Shown here: piece by piece, positions 1-7,478 of the stretch
Layout: each line of letters begins with the position of its first letter
How positions within the stretch are numbered: the stretch's first letter is position 1
From: JANOAR01 sp031411235
Lineage (GTDB): Bacteria > Verrucomicrobiota > Verrucomicrobiia > Verrucomicrobiales > Verrucomicrobiaceae
Length of the DNA stretch: 28,054 nt
Reading direction: 5' to 3'
NCBI GenBank assembly: GCA_031411235.1
Contig: JANOAR010000221.1
Span: 1 to 28,054, forward strand
Notes under the pieces: model-generated
What the model saw: only the letters and a program-made list of their open reading frames with translations
What the model was told of the DNA's origin: nothing
Databases searched by the model: none
Made by a program: the position numbers and the translations under genes

Positions 1-1
1 C

Positions 2-1744
2 GCCGCGCTGGCCTTGCATTTGATGCCGCAAGGAACATCGAACACCCAACATCGAACCTCCAACATCGAAGGGGGAGAAGGCGGAAGATCAAACGAGCTG
101 CGAGCCGCAGGGCAGGGGACGCCTCCCCCTTCAATGTTGAAGGTTGGACGTTCGATGTCCGATGTTCCTTCCGACCGCTTCCGCCCCGCCGCATGGCCCA
201 TCGCCGAGGCTGGCCTGGAGTTACCCGAGCGCTTGCGCGTAAGACTCGATGAGTTGCCTTTCCCCGGCGAGCCACCGCAGACCGCGCTGGGCCTGGAAGC
301 CACGCGTTTATTTGCCGACGAAGCCGATGTCTCGCGCCAGCGCTTGCTGCTGGAGGTCGCTCAACTGCCGGCGTGGCAGCAGCTCCGCGAGGCGGGTCTA
401 GCCTTGCATCACCCGCTCGCCGCGCTGGCTTGGATGGCGAAAAAAGCACAGTCCTTCGCATTGAAAAAATCCCCTGGGCTCATCGCCACGGCGGCGCGAC
501 TCGCCCTGCAACACGGCTGCCTCACCAGCGCAGGGCGCCTCATCCAGGAGCAGCCCAGCGCCGACCTCGTGCTCACCTTTGCCAAGGCCATGCGAGAGAG
601 CGTGCGGCGTATGCCGGTGCTGCGCGATGCCCGGGCCTGGCAGCAGTGGGCCACCTCGCTGCGCCTCGCCTGGGGCAAGCTCGAAGCCGACGCCATCAGC
701 GAGGACGAGACGCTCTTCCTGCTGCACGAGACCTTGCTTGATCGCCCCAGCACCGCCCTGCGCAGCTTGCCGCCCGACCTGCGCATTCTCGCCCTGCGCC
801 ACGCCCATAGCCGCCGCTCGCCCTCCCCTTTGATCCTGGCCCTGGCCGATGATCCCAGCCTCATGCGCAGCCTGGAACATCAGCGTGCGCTGGAGCATTG
901 GTCGCTGGCCAGCGATGCCCGCAGCAAGCCCGACCTCGCCCGCACCGCGTGGGTCAGCGTCGTCACGCGAGGCGATCCCACCGCAGGCAAATACAGCCTG
1001 CTCGCCATCGGCCCCGCAGGTCAGATTTCCCGCCGTGACCGCATCGCTGTGCCTGCGGGCGGCAGTGACGCTGAGCGCCATACGGCGCTCGCTCAACGCA
1101 TCGCCGAAGCCACCGCCCAGGTTGCCCCCGAGGCCGACTGGCTGCTCCTCGGGCTCGATAGTGATTTGTCCGCTGCCCCATGGAGTCGCCTTATTCGCAG
1201 CGCGGGATCGCAGGCCATTCCCTGCCTGATCCCGAGCTGGGAGTGGGCTTCCCGAGTGCTGCGCGAGACCCGCAGTGACGCGCCTATTGCCGCAGAAATC
1301 CTCATCGCTGAAGGTTCCGCGAGCAGCGTCGATACGGCCCTGCACACCAGTGCCGCGACCCTCGCCGAGCGCCAGCTCCAGGTCTGCATCTTGCTCGCCG
1401 AAGCGCCCAGCAGCGCCGCTACCAAATGGACGCCGCTGTTAGCCAGTAACTCCCCACCGCTCCCAGAAAATGGAGCGCCGAATGCCGACCATCGCCCCGC
1501 GCTCCGCCGTTCCACCCACATCGGCCAGCACGCGCTCGTTGTTGCACACAGCCCTTGCACCGACCTCGCGAGGTCGTGCCTAGCCCAGGGTTCCAGGCTC
1601 ATCATCGACGCCCGCGAACCTCTGCCGAAAGACAGCGTCCTAGCCCTGCACCAAGCCCTCGCCACGAACAGCGCAGTCCTGCGCGCGGCCTTACTCAGCG
1701 ACGAGCGCCTCGCGGGTGTGACCCTGCACGGCCTGCCCACATAG
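2..1744 (+). CDS. 5'-open hypothetical protein, possible degenerate CHAT-like C-terminus
   Basis: The reading frame is open from the first bases of the window to a TAG at 1742-1744, so the N-terminus may lie upstream; TTG 14 and ATG 155 are internal start candidates. I do not recognise the family. The protein is rich in Ala, Leu and Arg. Its first half is helical, with spaced Leu/Ala pairs that could be TPR-like. The last ~250 residues alternate strands and helices and end with VVAHSPCTDLA, then an LAQG..LIIDA stretch and ..L.G.P. That order resembles the C-terminus of CHAT caspase-like domains (LSAC..., then LA.GA..V..), but no clear catalytic HG-type histidine is visible, so the assignment is weak inference. 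The frame runs through a palindromic repeat at 31-169, which suggests either a real start after the repeat (ATG 155) or an in-frame insertion. DUF6807 follows 107 bp downstream on the same strand. Confidence 0.6.
   Translation, partial: AALALHLMPQGTSNTQHRTSNIEGGEGGRSNELRAAGQGTPPPSMLKVGRSMSDVPSDRFRPAAWPIAEAGLELPERLRVRLDELPFPGEPPQTALGLEATRLFADEADVSRQRLLLEVAQLPAWQQLREAGLALHHPLAALAWMAKKAQSFALKKSPGLIATAARLALQHGCLTSAGRLIQEQPSADLVLTFAKAMRESVRRMPVLRDARAWQQWATSLRLAWGKLEADAISEDETLFLLHETLLDRPSTALRSLPPDLRILALRHAHSRRSPSPLILALADDPSLMRSLEHQRALEHWSLASDARSKPDLARTAWVSVVTRGDPTAGKYSLLAIGPAGQISRRDRIAVPAGGSDAERHTALAQRIAEATAQVAPEADWLLLGLDSDLSAAPWSRLIRSAGSQAIPCLIPSWEWASRVLRETRSDAPIAAEILIAEGSASSVDTALHTSAATLAERQLQVCILLAEAPSSAATKWTPLLASNSPPLPENGAPNADHRPALRRSTHIGQHALVVAHSPCTDLARSCLAQGSRLIIDAREPLPKDSVLALHQALATNSAVLRAALLSDERLAGVTLHGLPT
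31..169. repeat. Long imperfect inverted repeat with 14-nt tandem period
   Basis: The left arm (about 31-80) holds three near-identical 14-nt units starting at 36, 50 and 64, each beginning CATCGAA. The right arm (about 120-169) is its imperfect reverse complement: both have a C-rich block, then copies of TTCGATGT, and end in GATGTTCCT. About 40 bp separate the arms. Intergenic sequences of this style are, from memory, common in Verrucomicrobiota genomes, where they often surface as spurious N-terminal peptides. Here the element sits in frame with the open frame around it. Confidence 0.75.
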
Positions 1745-1755
1745 CATCCAAAAGC

Positions 1756-1775
1756 CTAACGATTGGCGAAGCCTC
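1756..1775 (+). repeat. 20-bp intergenic direct repeat, copy 1
   Basis: CTAACGATTGGCGAAGCCTC lies between the first gene and the DUF6807 gene and matches 3142-3161 at 17 of 20 positions; the three differences are contiguous. It also forms an imperfect inverted repeat with the following bases (CTTCACGCCATCAAGCCGTTA region, about 1782-1804), so it may be part of a small hairpin element that flanks DUF6807 on both sides. Confidence 0.5.
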
Positions 1776-1851
1776 TCGCAATGCTTCACGCCATCAAGCC
1801 GTTAATGGTAGCCCCACACGCTCCATTTTCGCCGCACGGAACACGTATCCC

Positions 1852-3087
1852 ATGAACCTAAAACCCATCCGCTCCCTCATCATCCTTGCCGTGGCTTCGC
1901 TCGGTCTCGCAGGCACTCTCTCCGCGCTGCCAGCGAAGATCACCGTCCACGGCGGCGATGGGGATCAAGACAACGCCATCCTCTCCTTTGAAGCCCCCAA
2001 GGACTGGGATCGCGAAGCCTTGCTCGTCGGGCCTAGCGGGGTGCAAACGTATTTGCAAATCGACGACAGCGGCCACGCCACGATGATCGTCCCGCACATT
2101 GCCAAGGGCGAGAGTCTCACCTTTTCCCCCGTGAAATACGAAGCCATCGCGGAGAAGGCCATCACCACCGAGAAGGCGGGCTCGGTGCTAAAGTTCACCC
2201 ATCGGGCGAGCGGGAAAGTCCAGCCTATGCTCGACTACCAGATGACGCCCGGCGACGTGCCCGCAGGTGTGTCCGAAGTCTTCAAACACGGGGCGCATCT
2301 GCACCCCGTGTATTCGCCGAGTGGTCGTCTCGTCACGGGCAATCACCCGGAAGATCATCGCTGGCATCGCGGCATCTGGATGGCCTGGACGCACACCGAG
2401 TTCGAGGGGCAGACACCCGATTTCTGGAACCAGGGCAAGGGCGAAGGCAAAGACAAAAGCGCTCCCGAAGTGCTCGCCGAGATCCGCTTCGATGCGCTGG
2501 TGAAAACCTGGAGTGGCCAAGTGCATGGCGGCTTCGTGAGCAAGCATCGCTTCATCGACTACAACAGCGGCGCGGCGAAGGACGTGCTGAACGAGACTTG
2601 GGAAGTCACGGCATATGCCGCAGGCGATGCGTATGTGATCGACTTCATCAGCACGCAGACCTGCGCGGGCACCTCGCCCGTGAAGCTGCCCAAATACCAC
2701 TACGGCGGCCTCGGCGTGCGCGGCAACTTGCTGTGGAACGCTGTCGATGCCGTGAAAATGCTGACCAGCAATGGCGACGACCGAAAGAAGGGCGATGCCA
2801 CCAAGGCCAAGTGGGTGCATCTCGGCGGCGATGTGGAGGGCCAGCCCACGGGCATGGCCGTGCTGATCCATCCCAGCAACTACCGCTTCCCCCAGCCGCT
2901 GCGTTTGAACCCCAAGAACCCCCAGCTCTGCATCGCCCCCTCGCAGGATGGCGACTGGAGCATCGAGCCCGGCACGCCCTACGTGTCGAAGTATCGCATC
3001 ATCGTCAGCGATGGTGCGGCTGCGTTTGCGCGGCTGGAGGCCGCTTGGCAGAGCTACGCCGCCCCGCTGCGAGTCACCTTCGAGTAG
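1852..3087 (+). CDS. Secreted DUF6807 (PmoA-like) family protein
   Basis: The 411-aa protein starts at ATG 1852, chosen because it begins directly with a Sec signal peptide (MNLKPIRS, then a Leu/Ile/Ala core, cleavage probable near LSALPA at about residue 26-28). The body matches the DUF6807 family, once called PmoA: it has the HPVYSPSG stretch and the histidine-rich block HPEDHRWHRGIW at residues 165-176, followed by TEFEG..PDFWN. The biochemical role of this family is not established. In PVC bacteria its members are exported and often lie beside sugar-active oxidoreductases and propeller proteins, as here with the 1324-aa gene downstream. The clustered histidines suggest metal or sugar binding, which is inference. 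The longer upstream frame lacks a signal peptide and overlaps the preceding gene, so it was rejected. Confidence 0.85.
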   Translation: MNLKPIRSLIILAVASLGLAGTLSALPAKITVHGGDGDQDNAILSFEAPKDWDREALLVGPSGVQTYLQIDDSGHATMIVPHIAKGESLTFSPVKYEAIAEKAITTEKAGSVLKFTHRASGKVQPMLDYQMTPGDVPAGVSEVFKHGAHLHPVYSPSGRLVTGNHPEDHRWHRGIWMAWTHTEFEGQTPDFWNQGKGEGKDKSAPEVLAEIRFDALVKTWSGQVHGGFVSKHRFIDYNSGAAKDVLNETWEVTAYAAGDAYVIDFISTQTCAGTSPVKLPKYHYGGLGVRGNLLWNAVDAVKMLTSNGDDRKKGDATKAKWVHLGGDVEGQPTGMAVLIHPSNYRFPQPLRLNPKNPQLCIAPSQDGDWSIEPGTPYVSKYRIIVSDGAAAFARLEAAWQSYAAPLRVTFE

Positions 3088-3141
3088 GTGCTATCACCGC
3101 AGTAAGGAAGGCGGCAGCAGGATACCAGCAGGGCGAACGCA

Positions 3142-3161
3142 CTAACGATCTACGAAGCCTC
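3142..3161 (+). repeat. 20-bp intergenic direct repeat, copy 2
   Basis: This is the second copy of the element at 1756-1775 (17/20 identical, differing only in a central triplet). It leads directly into the CCAAGG hairpin. With copy 1 it brackets the DUF6807 gene. Confidence 0.5.
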
Positions 3162-3206
3162 CAAGGCTTGATCCCTTGGAATACGGCGCGGTAGCGCCCT
3201 GCTGGA

Positions 3207-3315
3207 TGTAGGAGACGAGGTAACGAGCCTGCGAAGTCTCCTGTGCAAAGCACGTCAAGCGATGCTGTGGGCCAGGATGTGGCGATTCTTGAGACTCCTT
3301 ACGTCGTCTCCTACA
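3207..3315. repeat. 21-bp inverted repeat pair flanking ~67 bp
   Basis: TGTAGGAGACGAGGTAACGAG (one base dropped at an arm end is not implied) occupies 3207-3227, and its reverse complement with two mismatches lies at 3295-3315 (CTCCTTACGTCGTCTCCTAC plus A). GAGACT/AGTCTC segments inside the arms add further pairing. The structure resembles a small non-autonomous palindromic element. Because the downstream frame is open across the right arm, an automatic caller could wrongly extend the next protein into it. Confidence 0.7.
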
Positions 3316-3461
3316 CCCTGAAAGGCGCTGCCGCTCCGCATCCCAATGAACAAGCACGGGTCAGTGCGTTCGCCCTCAGCCCGCTGACAAATACACCTCG
3401 CGCCCCACGTATGCCGATGCTACGGGCCGCGCCCCATCGGCACGCCTCTCACTCCAACCTC

Positions 3462-6400
3462 ATGACCCCACGCCTCCTCTCCCTCATTATCCTGGCCTGC
3501 ACAGCCACCCTTGGTCTGCATGCCCAGTCGCCACTCACTCTAAAAAAAGGCGACCATATCGCTATCGTCGGCAGTGGTTTGGCAGATCGCCAGCAGCATC
3601 ATGGCTGGCTGGAGTCGCTCATTCACAAGGCCTACCCCGACTATCAGCTCGTGGTGCGCAACCTTGGTTTTGCCGCTGATGAAGTGAACCTCCATCCGCG
3701 CTCCGATGAGGTGCCGACGATCGACTTCTTCCTCAACATGAAGCCCGGTGCGCTCACCACGAAGGCAGGCAACGTGGACATTGTTTATCACGCAGGCACG
3801 GACTTCCACGCTAACGTCATCCTCGCCTATTGGGGCTTCAACGAGTCCTTCAAGGGCGAAGCTGGCCTCGCCGACTTCAAGAAAGCCCTCGATGAGTATT
3901 TGAAGGCGACCCTCGCCGCCGACTACGGCCAAGGGCATCCCCGCGTCGTGCTGCTCTCGCCCATCGCTCACGAAAACCTCAAGAGCGCCGACTTCCCTGA
4001 CGGCAGCGCGACCCACAAGAACCTCACCGCCTACACCGCTGCGATGGCCGAAGTCGCCAAGGCCAACCGTGTCGCTTTTGTCGATCTCCTCGCCGCCTCA
4101 CAAGCCTTGTATTCCAAAGCCGCCAAGCCGCTGACGATCAACGGCATCCACCTCACCACCGAGGGCGACAAGACCCTCGCGCCTGTGCAATTTGCCGCCA
4201 TCTTCGGCAAAGAGGCCCCCAGCACCGACGACCCCTACATCGGCAAAATCCGCGACGCCGTGCTGGAGAAAAACGTTCAGTGGCATCATCGCTACCGCAC
4301 CGTCGATCAGTTCAACATCTTCGGCCAGCGCTCGCGCATCAAGTATGAGGGCGTCGATAACGCCACCATCCTCGGCCAGGAACTCGCCCAGCGCGATGTC
4401 AAGGTCGCCAACCGCGACAAGGCCGTCTGGGCCGCCGCCGAGGGCAAAGATTTCAGCATCAAAGACGACAACCTCCCGCCCGTGGAACTCACGCCCGTGA
4501 ACCGCAAGGAAGCCGTGCCCTACCTCAAGTCTGAAGACCAGCTCCCTCTCATCAAAGTCCCCGAAGGCTGCAAGGTCGAACTCGTCGCTGACGAGACCAC
4601 CTTCCCCGAACTCATCAACCCCGTGCAGATGAACTTCGACACCAAAGGCCGCCTCTGGGTCGCAGCGTGGCCCACCTATCCCGAGACCATGCCTACCACG
4701 ACCAACTTCGATAAGTTGATCGTCTTCGACCTCGACCCCAAGACGGGCAAAGCCATCAAATGCACCACCTTCCTCGACGGTCTCAACTGCCCCACTGGCT
4801 TCCAGTTCTATAAAGACGGCGTCATCGTCATGCAGTCGCCCGATCTCTGGTTCGTGCGCGACACCGATGGCGATGGCAAGGCCGACTGGAAAGAACGCGT
4901 GCTGCACGGCCTCGATGCCGCCGACTCGCACCATGAAACCAACAGCATCTGTTATGAACCCGGCGGCGCGATCTACCTCAGCGACGGCGTCTTCCACCGC
5001 ACCAACGTCGAAACCTACAACGGCCCCGTGCGCAATGTGAACGGCGCGATCTATCGCTTCGAGCCCCGCACCAGCAAGTTTGAGCGCTACATTCCTTATG
5101 GCTTCGCCAACCCCCATGGCCGCGTGTTTGACGACTGGGGCAATGACATCATCACCGACGCCACTGGCAACGCGAACTACTTCGGCCCCGGCTTCAGCGG
5201 CCATCTCGATAGCGGCTCGCACGGTAGCTACCCGCAGTTCTGGCAGCGGCCCTCGCGCCCTTGCCCCGGCACCAACATCCTCAGCAGCCGCCACTTCCCC
5301 GACGACTGGCAGGGCCAGTTCCTGAACACCAACGTCATCAGCTTCCAAGGCATCTTCCGCGCCAAAATCACCGAGCAAGGCTCCGGCCTGCTCGGCGAAA
5401 CCATCGAGCCCCTCGTCGATACCGACATCGCCAAGAACCCCAACTTCCGCCCCTCCGGCATCGCCACCGCCCCCGATGGCTCGCTCTACTTCATGGACTG
5501 GTCGCAGATGCTCATCGGCCACTTGCAGCACCATTTGCGTGACCCCAACCGCGACCATCAGCATGGCCGTTTGTATCGCATCACCTACCCCAGCCGCGAT
5601 CTGTTGAAGCCCGCAAAAATTGCAGGCGAACCCATCGCCGTCTTGCTCGACTTATTGAAGTCCCCCGAGCTAGATACCCGTCGTCTCGCCAAGATCGAAC
5701 TCGACACCCACGACAGTGCCGAAGTCATCGCCGCCACCCAGAAGTGGGTGAAGCAATTCGACATCACCAAGGCCGGCGACATCCACCACATCCTCGAAGC
5801 GCTGTGGGTTCACCAGTGGCACAACGCCGTGAATGCAGACCTCATCAACGCATTGCTGAAGTGCAGCGACCATCGCGCTCGCGCTCAAGCCGTGCGCGTC
5901 ATTTGCTACCAGCGCGACCGTATCCCCAACGCTCTCGACCTGCTCAAGACCGCCGTGAATGACACGCATCCCCGCGTCCGCCTCGAAGCCATCCGCGCCG
6001 CCAGCTTCTTCAACGGAGCCGACACCGCGAAAGCCATCGACATCGCCTTCGACAGCCTCAAGCACGAAGGCGATCAGTACATCGACTACTGCTTCAAGGA
6101 GACGATGAAGCAGCTTCAATCCCTCTCGAAGGACAAAATCCTGCCCACCGATCCCGCCGTTCTTGCCACTCTGCTCAGCAAAATGGAGGACGGCGAACTC
6201 AATGGCCAGCCCAAGACCCAGGCCGTCCTTGAAGCCAAACTTGAGCGCAAAAGCTACGACATCATCAATCGCACCAACGTCATCACCGAACTCGCCAAGC
6301 TGCACAAAACCGACAAAGTCAGCGAGAGCCTCGCCCAGCTCGCCCGCCTCGATTCCAAGGGGAACGGCATGAGCGCCGCCGCAACAGAACTGGGTAAAGT

Positions 6401-7436
6401 GCTCGTCACCTCCACCCCCGCCGAGCTGAGCAAAAGCAAGGATGCCCTCACTGCCCTCGCGGCCAAAGCAAGCATCCGCCCTGTGCGCAAAGCCGCCTGG
6501 GCAGGCATCGTCATCGCCGATGGCAAAGCCGATGCCGCCTGGGCCGCAACCCAGCAAGGCCTCTCTCGCGAAGCCCTTGTGCAAGCCATCAGCATCATCC
6601 CCGACATCGCCCTGCGCGCCCAGTTCCAGAGCCATCTCGTGGCCCTCGCGCCGAAGGAACAAGGCCCTACCCTGCAAGCCATCCTCACTGCCTTGCCTCT
6701 GATGGGCCCCGCCAACGCCGATGCCAACTTCGCCATCCTCGCCAAGCACGTCATCGAAGGCAAAGAGCGCAACACCGCCGCCGATGCGCTGCTGCAACTG
6801 CCCCGCGCAAGCTGGAAGAAAGACCAAGCCGCCGCCGTCGCGCAGAGCATCCTCGCTTATGCTAAAACCGTGCCTGCCGACAAGCGCAGCCAGCAGAGCT
6901 TCGTCGAGCTGAATCAGCTCGGCATCGAGATGGCCAGCCTCGCGGACGATGCTGCTCTGCGCAAAGAACTGCGCGGCCTCGGCGTCGCTGTCTTCGTGGT
7001 GAAGACCGTGCATGAGCAACTGCGCTTCGACACCCAGCGCCTCGTCGTCGAGAAGGGCAAGCCGTTTGAAATCATCTTTGAAAACAGCGATGTCATGCCG
7101 CACAACCTCGTCATCGTCGATCCCGACAAACATGCTGAAATCGGCACTGCCGCCATGACCATGGGGCCCAATGACAAGGATAAACAAGGCCGCACCTACC
7201 TCCCCAAAGGCCAGAAGTTCATCGAAGCCACCAAGCTCCTAGAGCCCGGCCAAAAGGAAACCCTGAAGGTCAAAGCCCCAGGTCGCGAGGGCGAATACGA
7301 GTTCGTCTGCACCTTCCCCGGCCACTGGATGATCATGTGGGGCAAGCTCATCGTGACCAAGGATGTCGATGGCTACCTCGCGAAGAATCCCACCTTCACG
7401 CTGCCTCCGATGACGATGCCGCCCGCGACAAAGTAA
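3462..7436 (+). CDS. Secreted SGNH-like / PVC beta-propeller / HEAT / cupredoxin fusion
   Basis: The 1324-aa exported protein starts at ATG 3462, which opens a clear Sec signal (MTPRLLSLIILACTATLGLHA, split here: hydrophobic core residues 5-17, likely cleavage after LHA). Residues ~25-260 are an SGNH-hydrolase-like domain, but its active-site blocks look altered (GSG in place of GDS; NGIH in place of DxxH). Residues ~370-710 match the PVC-type membrane-bound dehydrogenase propeller (PQMNF/VQMNFDTKGRLWVAAWPTYPE type block) and include a calcium-loop-like DTDGDGKADW near residue 467. Residues ~720-1150 are HEAT-like helices. Residues ~1180-1310 form an azurin/plastocyanin-like domain with type-1 copper ligands H1214, C1283, H1288 and M1292, in the azurin spacing C-x4-H-x3-M. 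No CxxCH haem motif is present, unlike many relatives. I infer an exported sugar- or alcohol-dehydrogenase-like protein passing electrons to copper; the substrate is unknown. Confidence 0.9.
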   Translation: MTPRLLSLIILACTATLGLHAQSPLTLKKGDHIAIVGSGLADRQQHHGWLESLIHKAYPDYQLVVRNLGFAADEVNLHPRSDEVPTIDFFLNMKPGALTTKAGNVDIVYHAGTDFHANVILAYWGFNESFKGEAGLADFKKALDEYLKATLAADYGQGHPRVVLLSPIAHENLKSADFPDGSATHKNLTAYTAAMAEVAKANRVAFVDLLAASQALYSKAAKPLTINGIHLTTEGDKTLAPVQFAAIFGKEAPSTDDPYIGKIRDAVLEKNVQWHHRYRTVDQFNIFGQRSRIKYEGVDNATILGQELAQRDVKVANRDKAVWAAAEGKDFSIKDDNLPPVELTPVNRKEAVPYLKSEDQLPLIKVPEGCKVELVADETTFPELINPVQMNFDTKGRLWVAAWPTYPETMPTTTNFDKLIVFDLDPKTGKAIKCTTFLDGLNCPTGFQFYKDGVIVMQSPDLWFVRDTDGDGKADWKERVLHGLDAADSHHETNSICYEPGGAIYLSDGVFHRTNVETYNGPVRNVNGAIYRFEPRTSKFERYIPYGFANPHGRVFDDWGNDIITDATGNANYFGPGFSGHLDSGSHGSYPQFWQRPSRPCPGTNILSSRHFPDDWQGQFLNTNVISFQGIFRAKITEQGSGLLGETIEPLVDTDIAKNPNFRPSGIATAPDGSLYFMDWSQMLIGHLQHHLRDPNRDHQHGRLYRITYPSRDLLKPAKIAGEPIAVLLDLLKSPELDTRRLAKIELDTHDSAEVIAATQKWVKQFDITKAGDIHHILEALWVHQWHNAVNADLINALLKCSDHRARAQAVRVICYQRDRIPNALDLLKTAVNDTHPRVRLEAIRAASFFNGADTAKAIDIAFDSLKHEGDQYIDYCFKETMKQLQSLSKDKILPTDPAVLATLLSKMEDGELNGQPKTQAVLEAKLERKSYDIINRTNVITELAKLHKTDKVSESLAQLARLDSKGNGMSAAATELGKVLVTSTPAELSKSKDALTALAAKASIRPVRKAAWAGIVIADGKADAAWAATQQGLSREALVQAISIIPDIALRAQFQSHLVALAPKEQGPTLQAILTALPLMGPANADANFAILAKHVIEGKERNTAADALLQLPRASWKKDQAAAVAQSILAYAKTVPADKRSQQSFVELNQLGIEMASLADDAALRKELRGLGVAVFVVKTVHEQLRFDTQRLVVEKGKPFEIIFENSDVMPHNLVIVDPDKHAEIGTAAMTMGPNDKDKQGRTYLPKGQKFIEATKLLEPGQKETLKVKAPGREGEYEFVCTFPGHWMIMWGKLIVTKDVDGYLAKNPTFTLPPMTMPPATK

Positions 7437-7478
7437 CCCAGTCTCATCGCCACTGGCGCGAGCCCGTGGCCCCCCCCG

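Larger units (their letters stand above)
3088..3461. other. 374-bp intergenic region with repeats and small hairpins
   Basis: No gene is credible here, although the frame of the downstream gene stays open back to 3243. The stretch holds the second copy of the 20-bp repeat (3142-3161), a CCAAGG/CCTTGG hairpin (3161-3179), a GGCGC-GGTA-GCGCC hairpin (3185-3198) and the 21-bp inverted repeat pair listed separately. None of the hairpins is followed by a T-tract, so none is a clear intrinsic terminator. A promoter for the downstream gene must lie in this region or further upstream, but I cannot place it. Confidence 0.6.

Noticed and set aside
398..1345. Long minus-strand open frame of 315 codons
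   Set aside because: It lies wholly opposite the first gene, its translation lacks any family pattern, and such antisense frames are expected in GC-rich coding DNA.
3243..3461. N-terminal extension of the 1324-aa protein
   Set aside because: It runs through the inverted repeat and precedes a clear signal peptide at 3462.
4098..5564. 488-codon minus-strand frame opposite the giant protein
   Set aside because: It overlaps domains of the plus-strand protein that are clearly recognisable, so it is an antisense shadow.
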